60,000 nucleotides of DNA from Membranipora membranacea (Eukaryota; Bryozoa; Gymnolaemata; Cheilostomatida; Membraniporidae): the NCBI GenBank assembly GCA_914767715.1, contig OU612066.1, positions 17,243,001 through 17,303,000 on the forward strand, in the 5' to 3' direction. The notes under the pieces were generated by a model. The model was not told where the DNA came from and ran no database searches. It saw only the letters and a program-made list of their open reading frames with translations. The translations under genes and the position numbers were made by a program. Of the stretch, positions 11,341 through 22,315 are shown one piece after another. Numbering within the stretch: position 1 is the first letter of the stretch; each line of letters starts with the position of its first letter.

Positions 11341-12881
11341 GTAAGTTTAGTTTTAGTGTCATGCTTTCAAATCGGAGTCTGCATTCAAGGATGATGTATA
11401 GTCTTGAACATAGAGGCCCTCTCAAGGGTTGTAATAAAGACTCAAGTTTGATCACACATGATCTTTTTGTCTGAATCTATTTTTGACTATTCTGCTCACC
11501 TGTTAAAATGATGAGATGATTGTGCTTGGAAAACATGGTAGAACATGCGATCTTCATTTCGCTCCTTACACTAGAATAATACTGAATAAGGACCTTTAGC
11601 TAAAAACCTATGGTTTAGAATTTCAGTATAAAGGGTAATAAAACAGATATATTTCCCCTTGTTTGGAATTGTTCCCAGCGCCTTTCCTTTGTTACAAAAA
11701 GTTTCCATTTTGAGTATCCTTTGTCTGGTCCTAATGAAAATTGGAACCAACACAGAGGTTCTTGCAACAAAGCGTAGTGGATCATTTAAAACTTGTGTTT
11801 CTTTGACTTGACACATAGAAAGACGGGATCGGGGCCGTATTTATAAGATTTCATGTGGTAAGGCCATGAGCGGGATGGGGTGGATGGTGGCTGTGATTAA
11901 CATAGATATGGATGTGTAAAATATTTGTTAATTCTGTTTTTTGCAGAGTCGAACTGGAGGCAAACGGTAAAGGTTTTGCACTAGAATCATAGATGATTAA
12001 GTGTGTTCACTTGTCTAGAATTATCAGTCCGCCAACTTTTGTGTGTGGAAAATCTAATGGGCCACGATTATATTTGAATGACAAGCAGGTTAGTGGGGAG
12101 AACAAGTGATCATTTTCCTGTAACAAAAAAACTTAGGCACATTATGTTAAAACATTCTGGATCATGACAGACCTTTGTTAAGAGATTGTGGTAAGAGCCA
12201 ATCCCAAATTAAAGTCTTAACCTCCAAAGCAACACTTCTACTGTTATTGACGTAAGAAAGTTTTTCGTTTATTATAAAAAGTCCATTTTTTTACCAGGAT
12301 TTGCTAACTGATGGGCAGATGGGCAGCTAAGATTTGATATTGTCATCCTATTGGATGGGACAAAATAGGAACAAAAGAAAGCACTTGAGATTATGTGTTA
12401 CCAAACTAATCCTAAGTTTCTTTCTCCTGAGATTATGTAAACTACATCATCAATTGACATACATTGATTTCCTGCTTTGCAGATGGGCTTGGTTTCTGTG
12501 GTAAACTTTTTTGTTACATACAACTTTGTTCATTCGGCAGAGAATTATAATCATTCCAGCCTGACATCTGTTATCAAGTGTCTCCTATGTAATTAATTAC
12601 GTACCAATGTAAAGGCCTGAGCACATTATAATGCATCGTTGACTGTAAATTAGTCAAATGTAAATTGCTAACCAATCAAATGCTTTGTTGTGAAAGTTCA
12701 TAGGTCAATCAAGGATAAGTAGCTAATCAGGCCATTGACCTCAAACGCATGGCTAGTAAAACTACGTTACTCAAGGAATACACCATAGTGTGCTTTAGGC
12801 TTAAAGAGGTAGGAATCGAAGGGGGTGCACGGGGATTAATCATGTGAAGTGACAGGCAAGACCATTGGCTGATCAATGTTA

Positions 12882-12917
12882 TTAGAGGCGGAGAATGGCC
12901 TTGGTCTCCGCCTCTAA
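12882..12917. other. Short stem-loop
   Basis: TTAGAGGCGGAGA and its exact reverse complement flank a 10-base loop. It lies in sequence between S1 copy 1 and T that the other units lack. Function unknown; probably a MITE fragment. Confidence 0.6.
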
Positions 12918-14521
12918 CAGCCAGTCCACGTTGCGTTCTCAAGTGGTCAAGTGTGTTATATAAGAAATTGTGATTCGCAGACACCCATAAATAAAGTTGA
13001 ATAGAAGCTATGATATAGCTATTGTTGTGTTGGCTCATCACACTTGGGATTATAGGGTTTAATTACAACGGTCAATTTCAATCTTGACAAGGTATCTAGG
13101 CAACCTCTAAAACCATAAATCACAACGTCAGAATTGACCAATAAGAGCTCGTATATTTTGAAGCGGATGATTTGAAATCATCGGAACTGGGCAATTTCGT
13201 ATGACATCAGTCATATTTTCACCACTTTCCAATGCCATTATTGGAATGAAAATTTATTGGGCATGTGTATCACACAATTCCGCATCAGCTTGTCTGATTC
13301 CCATTAAAAATAATTCACTGCTTCTCCTCTTAATTCTGAAAAAGCATCAGGAATTTGAATGCTGCTAACCCCATTTGAATTTGATATGGCTGGGTGATCG
13401 CTTTACATTGACTGGCCTTTATATACCGACGAGGCACTTTAAGAGTGGTGTAACGATTGATGTCACTGCTCACCTTTTTAGGTTAGTATAAGGTCTTGTG
13501 GTCTGAGTCAATCTCCTATTGTACTTTTACTTTGACTCATAATTTAGTGGTATTAGCCTATACATACTTCAGGGTTCTCAACTACTCGGATTTTAGGCCT
13601 TTTCATGGGTGTCTGGAGAAATTTGCAAAATAGTGCTAAAAGCTCGGATTTTTTACCAAATCCTTCTTCACACATACCATAGTGCTCAATTAGTGCTTGC
13701 ATCAGTCATTGGTTTCCTTAAATCTATTCCAAAAACTCACAAAATACAGCTACAGCTTTTCAACATTCCTCTCTCTGCTCTAACTACTATTAACAAAGCT
13801 TATGCTTGATATATTAGCTCTGCTATTAATACTGTTTTTTTTGCATTTGTTTTGGTCCCTAGTTCCATAGATTGTCATCAATATCAACCCATTCTGCGCA
13901 TGCTCAGCTCTGGGCATGAGCAGATCTCTGCAGAATTGAGTCTCGGAATTCCGAAGCCATCTGATTGGCTACCTGCTCTGGTGAATTACTCCCCAAAGCG
14001 TGCGGATTGGTTATTAATAGTTATCCTCTCTTGTCATTATTAGCTGATTTTGATTGACAGTTTATGCAGGGGATATCCCATTTCCTCTTTCCAAAGTTGC
14101 AATCAGAACTCAAACTAAACTCATTGTTCTTGCACATGCGCAAACTCAAGTCACGCATCATGCATACTTAGCCTTACGACACCTGCTTTGTGGTAATGAT
14201 AGCCTAGTTTATCAGTGATCTACATGCCCAGTCAGATCACGAGAGTCAGTATGATATCAACCAGTAATTTATCCTTCTCAATCTGCTGTCTTATCACTCA
14301 CAGCTAAATATAAAACATTTTATTGTACTCGCTAGATAGTTTGAATATGTTTTCAGGCTTAGATTTTTAATAAAGGTAGTTGGTCTATAATTCCTGCAGT
14401 GCTATTCCTGGTCTAATAAACAAATAAGATAATGGGTTTAGCAGACAGGTGTGAAATCCCCATGCTGGCCCTGTCCTACACTTTTTCCTTCCACCTGGTA
14501 AACTGATTCTTCTCTGCTACA

Positions 14522-15031
14522 ATGCCTCCTAAAAAGTCAGGTAAACAAAACAAACGAAAAGCTACTTCATCAAATGAAAGCAGTGTAGTGAGGATCCCCA
14601 AGAAGAGGAAGAAACAGCATGAGACTGATATGTGGAGAATGATGACGATGAAGTTGTTGTTAGGGTTAATGATTCTTCTGATGTTAGTAGTAGTGGCCAT
14701 GCACACCAGACCAAGTGTTTCTGAATCCCAGAAAAACACCATTCAAAGAGGCAGTGCAAGATCATCTGGAAACATGCTTGATGAGCTGAATAAGTCAGCA
14801 CCAGGAACATTTTGTAAAGCACCTGGTAATGATAAATCCAAAGTGAAATGCACTGTATGCCAGGCTGTGTTAGCGATCTCATCTGGGATGAAGGATATTG
14901 AGAGACACATATCCACTAACAAGCACAAAGATTCAGTAAAGGCAGCTGCTGGACAGCGGAGTCTGTTCTCATTTTGTGTGAAGGCATCATCCATGACAGC
15001 GGAGGAGCGAGGCCACCAAAGTCAGTTATAG
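14522..15031 (+). pseudogene. BED/C2H2-like zinc-finger ORF, transposon-type, unit 1
   Basis: Begins MPPKKSGKQNKRK, a basic nuclear-localisation-like start, and ends with a zinc-finger-like segment KVKCTVCQAV ... HISTNKH followed by QRSLFSF. The C-x2-C ... H-x5-H pattern plus that tail is typical of N-terminal regions of hAT-like or ZBED-type transposon proteins in animals. The middle (LLLGLMILLMLVVV) looks like a membrane segment, but comparison with the unit 2 and 3 copies shows it arises from a frameshift: the alternative frame gives an acidic NDDDEVVV stretch. No transposase core follows, so this is a remnant or a partial gene. Confidence 0.55.
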
Positions 15032-16857
15032 TTATAGTTTTATATTTCTAGTTTTCTAAAACACTTGCCAAAACAATAGGTGAAAATATAACCCTCAAAC
15101 ACTATCATTTCTATCAATTCTGCTTCGATATTTTACTCTAAATGATTGAAAATGCGTTGTAGAGCAGTCAAAACTCTTTGAGGATACAAAGAAACATCAA
15201 GTAATGTGCTGCCATCAGCACATGCTAGGCTAAGGCTAATGCATAAGGCATAACAATGGCAAAGGGGAACCCCAAAATGAGCTGAATGCTGTTATGAAAC
15301 ATTCAATTAGAGTTACTTCAGGCAACTTTATTTAGCATTATAAGGACCAAAAACTTGTTTGAAATCTGCCGAGCTAATATTAATGAGTTTGCTCATCAAA
15401 ATTGTGATTTGGTTACGATTTTCTAATTATCATAGAAATGAGCCAAAAAACACAATAATTGTATCGAATCAGATTTAAATTGAAAGTTAAGTATCACTGT
15501 CTCGATGCAATAATATAATACCATTGGCATTTGGAGGTGTATATCTCGAATTTTCAGGGCGTTGCCTTTGAGCAGTCAGAGGAATTGAAAAACTTAGGAG
15601 TGATATAAGATAAAAATTTGAATTTCCAATCCCATGTTTGTACCCAAATTTTGAGAGAAATTGTAAGATTTTTAATTAATCCCTAGCTGCAGAATCTTAT
15701 ACAGGGCTTAAAAATCATAAACCTCAATTGCCAAAAAAGTGAGACAAGGCAAGACACAATCTGATTTTTTCAAGGTGGCTTTGATATGACACACAATCAT
15801 AATCTTTTTTTATCACTTTCCCTGCAGCAGCGGCAGCGTTTTTGGCAACTAGCCAGTAGCCACCTATTGTGCAACTTGGTGTAAGGTACAATATTACTGT
15901 CAAGCTGCGTTTACATTAGGCTGTCTTTTGGCCCAGTCTTGAGTCTGACCGACAAATTACTAAGACGGAGGCTAAGACTGTGTAGTGTGAATAACAAAAA
16001 CGATTGATTGACCTTGTCTGACCGGCTTTTAAGACGGTGTCTGGCAATTCGAGCAGTGCTCGTTTTGCAGTCTCAAGACTGCCCGTCTTAACACCAATTC
16101 CTAATTTAGCGATCACAATACTGCCCTTTGTCTGTCTGTCTTATCAATTAGCATAGCAAATTAAGCTTGGGTCGTTTTTGAGACCAACTGCCTATTGATT
16201 TTTTTTTGCAAAGCACTTGGTTTATTTGGCCAAAGGTTTTTCTCATCGGGATGGATGTTAAATCATCAACAAGGCAGCCTTTCTGAGCCTTTGGGGCGGG
16301 GCGAAGAGAGAGAGAGAGCAGATCACACTTTTTGTGGACAGACTAACAAGGTTGGAATAAAAAAGACCCCTCAAAATGTACAAAATCACACATATTTCAG
16401 AACAATTAATATGACTACCAACTGGAACATGCAAAAGTATACACTGGAGCACATTTTCTAGAGTGATGTCCCTATATTTCGGGTTAAGGTCCTAACGATA
16501 GAAAGTATCGTAATGAGCGTAGCTTGTAGCTAACAAATTAATAACTGGACATAAAGTCAACGGCAGGGTGGATTCCTGCAGTTACACATATCAATTATGT
16601 TCAAGTAAAAAAAAGTTGCAAGACTACACAATCGCTGTAAAAAATCATTAATTGTAAGCATGACAAGACCAGGTTCCGTTCCAGTCTGCTGTTGAATGAC
16701 GTGAAAGCGGATAAAATAGCCATATATTGAGATAGCGGGGCTGACATAGGATTCACTACATACATCCCTTTTCCCTAATGGAACTTGGATCCGCCTTGTA
16801 ACATAATTAATGATTGTTTTTTTTATTGTATTTTTGTATTTTTATTGGCAACCAAAG

Positions 16858-16951
16858 CACAGGCCTTCTGTAGTTGAGTGCCCCAGTGGTCGAGGCCTCG
16901 ACCACTGGGGCACTCGACGACTGGACTTGCACCAACTACAGAAGGCCTGTG
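16858..16951. mobile_element. Palindromic MITE-like element, shortened copy
   Basis: Outer arms CAGGCCTTCTGTAGTTG and its complement, with a central perfect palindrome around CGAGGCCTCG. Compared with 58101-58208 the left arm lacks an internal block of about 18 bases, so the hairpin has been partly broken by deletion. Confidence 0.75.
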
Positions 16952-17179
16952 AACCAAAGTCATCTCATTCGAAATGTTTTGCACTCAGTGCCAGAAAAAA
17001 ACTGAAAGAAAAAAAATGAAACAGAAAGGAAATAATGATGTTGGTCACGTTAACAATATATAAGAGTTGTGTAATCAATCAATGTCACAAGGACGATGCT
17101 TACTCCTATATCTCCACTGTACAGGCTCAACCATTAGGAGGCTATTGTTTTATTTGTGCCGCAACTCTATACGGCTGCT

Positions 17180-17252
17180 AAACATGACCTAGAAAAACTG
17201 TGAAAGTTTTGTAAATTTTACAAAACTTTCACAGTTTTTCTAGGTCATGTTT
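17180..17252. other. Perfect 73-bp palindrome
   Basis: Two exact 36-base arms around a single central base (left arm begins AAACATGACCTAGAAAAACT). In unit 3 only the left arm survives (58446-58475) and the sequence jumps to DNA matching 20910. The palindrome thus marks the left edge of a 3.7-kb length difference between units. Confidence 0.85.
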
Positions 17253-17283
17253 CGTGATATATTTCCTCAACACCACCTTAGGA

Positions 17284-17470
17284 GTAGGAGATGGCCCAGT
17301 TGGCTAGAGTGCCGGACTTCAGCATGCAAGTGTTGAATGTTGAGGGTTAGAATCCCACTGCAGTCCACTGCCTACTGGGACCTGTTGGATCCCAAGGTGT
17401 TGTCCGACCTGCCTACAAACTGAGAGCAAATTTGCACAGACATTTGCGGCCCGCCCTTCAGGCACAAACT
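17284..17470 (+). mobile_element. tRNA-derived SINE candidate
   Basis: A box-A match TGGCCCAGTTGG near 17290 and a box-B match GGTTAGAATCC (one change from consensus) about 55 bases later form an internal RNA polymerase III promoter as in a tRNA. A non-tRNA body follows. I did not find its poly(A) or simple-repeat tail or its target duplication, so the 3' end is approximate. Confidence 0.6.
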
Positions 17471-17548
17471 ATTTCCTTTGAAATTGCTAAATGGTAGTAC
17501 ATTCCAGAAAGGAACAATGCTTAAATCTCGAGTTTTATTTTTCTGTAG

Positions 17549-17955
17549 GTAACTTCAAGAACCTTCCTCTCACAGTGGCAAAACGCTACCAAATCAAGGA
17601 ATATGCCGATACGCAGGAGACTGTGATGAATATAGTCAAAAATAAACATGGTGTAGAAATAGGAGGTACTGATTATCGTGTTGGAGATTACTTGGTGGTT
17701 GAGGTAAACGACACGCTAACCCAGCCTGTATTTGGCAAAATCAAATCTATGCTTCCTGATGGGAGCACGTATCAGTTCACATGCGCTGTAGTTGAAACGT
17801 TTTTCTGTTCCCACTATCATGCCTACCAGGTTACTCATGAAACAGAAGAGATTATAACAGTGAAGCAAAACATTCTACCATATCTTTCGCCTGCATCTCT
17901 GGTTCATACTGACAATGGCTTGATATTTCTCTGTATAAGACACGTTGTCCTTTGA
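17549..17955 (+). pseudogene. C-terminal exon of a transposon-type protein
   Basis: A good acceptor (TTTTTCTGTAG) opens an exon of about 135 codons starting NFKNLPLTVAKRYQ and running to a stop after IRHVVL. Segments such as DYLVVEVND, PVFGKIKSM and SHYHAYQVT resemble the C-terminal region of a widespread group of uncharacterised animal proteins that I believe to be transposon-derived. That attribution is from memory and not verified. No upstream exons lie nearby in the same orientation, so it is probably an orphan fragment brought in with the insert that carries it. Confidence 0.45.
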
Positions 17956-18429
17956 CACGCAATTGGAAATTTGTACTTTTTTATATCAACAATATTATGA
18001 ATTTTCTGTTTTTAATCCCTGTAAGTTTTTATCACACGGTGGGCAGGCAAATAATATTGAAAATAAACACAAATCTCAGCAAACACATTGCAATATTCAT
18101 AATATGACCAAAACCACTGTCGAAATGATTTAGGGGTATTGCCTCTAAAGCAGATTATAAAGCCCTGTTCCCAATTTCGGATTTCAAACAACACGTATTC
18201 TCTTCTTGGTTGTAACACATTTGTTGAATAGTCATAGTCATGTATGCTGCAATCACATAGACAAAGCACTCATGATTATGACACATTTACCTAAGATTAC
18301 AACACAGAGTAAGGATAAGCAGAGGGGACACTTCAATGATCGTTATAGTGCCTGCGGTTTTTATCCACTGGGGGAAATTCATCAATCTGGCCACCTGCCA
18401 ATTTCAGAATATATATAAGTTACAGTGGA

Positions 18430-18885
18430 GTTTTGTCATGCAGACATAGCCACCTTTGATAGGTCATAATTCATTCTGTATTTATCCTAAAGACTGATTT
18501 CTAACTTTTCTGAAATGTCCAATCTTCTAGCTATACACCATATTATTGTCATTTTTTGCTAGGATACATGGGCTATGAGTAATCCAGGTTTTTAAAATGA
18601 GTTTTATCATATAGATTTACATAGGGCTTAGGTCAATGCACGGACATTTCCTAATTTTGATGACCAGCCGTCTATCAATTGTCACATGTAAATCTATATG
18701 ACAAAACTCATTTCAAAAACCTGGATTACTCTTAGCCTATGAATCCTAGCAAAAAATGACAACGATATGGTGTATAGCTTGAAGCTTGGACATTCCAGCA
18801 AAGTTGGAAATCAGTCTTTAGGATAAATACAGAATGAATTATGGCCCATCAAAGGTAGGGATGTCTGCAAGAAAAATGCCATTAT
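18430..18885. mobile_element. Foldback element with arms of about 200 bp
   Basis: 18430-18640 is repeated in reverse complement at 18690-18885 around a loop of about 50 bases. Matching landmarks are GTCATAATTCATTCTGTATT and AATGAATTATGGCCCATC, plus the ATCCAGGTTTTT / AAAAACCTGGAT pair. Such long arms would form a strong cruciform. Confidence 0.8.
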
Positions 18886-18889
18886 AACA

Positions 18890-20650
18890 AAGATTATAAA
18901 TACTAAGATATGACACTCCCATCAAACTGCGGTCTTCGGTTGAATAGGCAAGCGGCCGGATGAAAACGAGTGTTACGCTTCAATTATGAGCTTTATGATT
19001 AGTGGCTTTCAATAGAATTTCAATAGGAAATTCAAAATTTACACAGGTAACCTGTTCGTTTTTCATGAAAATTATGTATTTCCAAATTTCACTAAAACTT
19101 CAAATAAAAATATTTTAGATCTAGACATTTCAGGCATCTCAATGATGTAAAAATCAAAATCATGTGATGATTACTAACAAGTGATTTTGAGTTTTGAGGA
19201 TTTTTTTTAGCAATCTTTACAAACTTTAAGATGTTTTGACCCACAAGACTTACTCAGATAAACAGTTCTCTTTACATCAAAAACTAGTATTTGCATGTCT
19301 TAAAGTAGATCCATGTAAATAAATGTGTTATCTAGTTATTTCAGTCTTCAGGGTGATAAAAAATCCAAATGAATTTGACGGCCTCCTAGAGAGTAGTATT
19401 GAAATGTGTTAGCAGTGGGTGACTTGGAGAAGCTTTCTGTTTTGTGGCATCAGATCTTGTCCATTTGTGCACCACAGTTACTCAGCACATCTAAACATGG
19501 ACTATCAATATTACTGAATAAGTGCAGTCTATGTCAATGCACAGATCAGTTTCTTTGAAAATGAATTCAAATTTTTGAGTATCGAGTTAGTATGGATCTT
19601 ACTCGAGAGGATATCGTAGGATCTTATTGCAAGATTTGGTAAAAAACTCTAAAGTACACTGTAGGATCAACTAAGTGACATTGGCCTTATCATAGCGTTT
19701 GAGGGGAAACATGACTAACGATAGTTTGACTACCAATGGAAGGTGATATAAATGCAACTGTGGTGATCTTACCACTTACTATTTTGCCAGCGACTAAACG
19801 CCTGGTAGGTTAACTATATGATAGCTGAGATTATGGGTGGAGTTTCACTGATGTAGTTGAGTACTAGAGTATGGACCTGAGTTTTCATGTTATAACGCTA
19901 AGCTCAATCTAAAATAAAGGCCCCATCATTCATGCAGATGGTTGGGTAATTTTTGCTTAGCATATGTATAGAAGAGACATGTCCATATGGCGCTATGAGA
20001 TGGACACTTTTTGGGTCGTCTCTATAGCCACATTTACCTCTTAAATTGGAGCAAATGTTCTCAAGTAAATATCTTGATTGAGGTGATTGGTAATAATGAT
20101 TATTTTCATGGTTCACAAAAAGGTTATGTTGGAGGGGGAGGGAGAAAAGAAGGCTGTTTTTGGGCTGTTGTTATCTAGTTTTCAGCTTGTGAATGACAAA
20201 TTTCATAAACCTGACACCTTCCTTTGGTCAGCTTAAAATGACTGTTGGTCATAGGAAACTTTGTTTGATGTAAGGGCTATCTAGTATTGTGTGTACCTTG
20301 CCTTACTCATCTCACAAAGGAATGTTAGCCACTAAATCAAATATATCTGCAAAATCCATTGACTGACTACATGAATAAATGCCTAGACTGTGGCCCATAT
20401 GTTCTGGTAACACATGTAAAAAAAATCAAGAGAATTGCATGAACCATTCTCAGGCAAATCTGAAATAAGTAAGGCTATGTCTGCAGAAAGAAATCATTTC
20501 AACATTGTAATCTTATATAAACAGAGCAAGCGAGCACAGCATACTAAAATGACAAACGCTCGTTTTCACGCTTGAATTGCTGTGGACAGGGAACAGCGGG
20601 AGTGTCATGTGATAGTCATTGATTATAACATATAGAGATAATGAGTTTTT
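18890..20650. mobile_element. Non-autonomous element, long copy
   Basis: Its start (AAGATTATAAATACTAAGAT) and internal landmarks (CATCTAAACATGGACTATCA) match the shorter element at 54478-55406. Here the right end is diverged (GGGAGTGTCATG mirrors GACACTCCCATC near the left end). No coding capacity seen. Confidence 0.5.
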
Positions 20651-22130
20651 GGCATCCAGCTGTGCACAATTTTCCCCCAGTGAATCAAATCAGGCACTAT
20701 AACTATCATTGAACTGTCCCCTCTGAATATCCTTACTCTGTGATTACAATAAGAAAGCCACAGCATGTAGTTCTTCTGGTAAATGAAATATTTAAGTCAA
20801 TTTACCATAAGACCCTGGTGTAGGATAACACTAAAACACCACAAACTCACAAGAAGATTGTTTTACCAGAAGGCTCTTATCACATACACCGCAATATTTC
20901 TCTCTGTGTATAATCACTTTAGCAGGAGATTAACCTAGCCACTAATTCCTAAACAAAGGCCGGACATATGTTACCACTCTAAACATCCATGCTCTGGATT
21001 CATAATGAGCTATACAAAGTGTGAGATTGATCATTGTATCCATCATACGTTTTTTCTTATCATGTAAGTCATTGTATATGTCTTTATTTGTAATATTATC
21101 GTATGAATAGTTTTTACAATTTATAACCTCTGACCCCACAATCATTTTACATCTATATATGCATGCTTTTCAATATTCAATAGAACAAGAATCAGTTAGT
21201 GTTAAACCATAAACAACACCACACTTTAATTCAACCTCTCACTATAAGCTACATCCCCACTCAAATGATCATATAATAATCACACACCGCATCAGTCCGC
21301 ATTCAACATAGACAGCAAACAACAATATCATAATATTATCCTTGCTCACAAAAAAATGTATGATCGGCTTTTTCTTCGCTATGCCTGATTTACTAATGAA
21401 TCTGTTGTAAGCAGAGTTAGAATTGTTTAACGGCTGTCTGGTGGTACTTTTTTGGAATAGTTCAATCTCGACAGGATCAAATTACCAAACCACATTCTTT
21501 TGAAATGTAATAGTGTTGAATTACCATTTACATAGAGGAGGCTGAGCTCATTAGTATGTTGCTACAATGGTTGTTTGAAACTCCACCAAGCCAGCCTTAT
21601 GGATCATCTACAATACAATCTCAACTCATTTGTGAACTTACCATATAATTCTTTTCCCTTTCCCCCCCCCCCCCTCCGTGCAATTTATGATGGAAAATGA
21701 TTTTTTAATCCTACACGTGTATGTACACCCTACAACTACAACTGTTTTCCCTAATATTGAAATTATGACACGGGTGTGTGAGAGAAACAGATAAAGCGAC
21801 AAGCTATTTTCAATTCATTTTTATTATTACCCTTGTAGAAAAATTCAACAAAAATAAACAAGCATTTAATTTGTAAGCGTGATGCCTGGAATATGTGTCA
21901 TAATCATCCCATCAATGATGAAAAAGTGAACATGAAGACTCCTCGTATATGTTTGAAGGGTGTGGGAGACGGGAGTGCACACAGATTACAGACTAATCAT
22001 TTGATCTGCAGGGTTCAATATGAAATGATACATTTCAAAATGATAGAACATAAAAGATAGAACTTACGAGATTGAAAAAAGTGACAAGATCGATATCACA
22101 AAATAAAACAATAGGTAAATTCGCGACCTT

Positions 22131-22243
22131 GGTATCTATATTAAATAATCAATAAATAATCAATGGAAATCCCATTTTCATTGGATTTCCCAATGAAAAT
22201 GGGATTTCCATTGATTATTTATTGATTATTTAATATATATACC
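22131..22243. mobile_element. Palindromic MITE in the R2 3' flank
   Basis: Arms of about 53 bp with one mismatch flank the 6-base loop ATTTCC. It lies about 70 bases downstream of the R2 stop codon on the minus strand. Its arms contain AATAAA on both strands (within ATCAATAAATAATC), so it could supply the receptor's poly(A) signal. Another copy is at 36134-36246, with a half copy at 35963-36025. Confidence 0.8.
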
Positions 22244-22315
22244 AAATAATTTGTAAACACATATAGAAAACATTCATTTTGTGGTTGACAATATCAGCTG
22301 AATCTTTGGTGGCAA

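Larger units (their letters stand above)
9045..12800. repeat. Module part S1, diverged copy 1
   Basis: Aligns with 1-3790 and the other S1 copies but carries many more substitutions and indels. Its left part, which should hold exon d of the small gene, is replaced by a GGT microsatellite. Because it is diverged, it is the best internal comparison for telling coding from non-coding sequence in S1. Confidence 0.8.
18296..20760. mobile_element. Nested inverted-repeat element
   Basis: The stretch 18296-18385 is the diverged reverse complement of 20665-20757: both contain CAGAGTAAGGATA, GAGGGGACA, TAGTGCCTG and CACTGGGGGAAA in mirrored order. They look like the ends of one non-autonomous DNA element of about 2.45 kb. 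A second foldback (18430-18885) and a third family (18890-20650) sit inside. No transposase is visible. A 70-residue reverse-strand frame near 19904-20116 has no support. Confidence 0.6.
13440..21430. repeat. Module part T, longest copy (unit 1)
   Basis: Homologous to 31966-35290 and 52815-59837. It contains a zinc-finger transposon-type gene, palindromes, a SINE and nested inverted-repeat elements. The block of about 3.7 kb at 17220-20910 is absent from unit 3 (junction near 58480) and unit 2. From 15032 to 16850 I see no convincing gene: frames there are broken by indels between copies. From 20910 to 22130 I see only non-coding sequence. Confidence 0.8.

Noticed and set aside
12727-13041. 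104-codon minus-strand frame
   Set aside because: Spans the short hairpin at 12882-12917 and is unique to one unit; no supporting feature.
13609-14043. Plus-strand frames of 63-66 codons in T
   Set aside because: No domain, no splice context, and unit 3 lacks the first of them entirely.
15916-16116. Minus-strand frame MIAKLGI, seen in all three T copies and longer in units 2 and 3
   Set aside because: Its length varies through indels and the DNA holds short inverted motifs such as CAGTCTTGAGACTG; more likely a MITE-type repeat than a gene.
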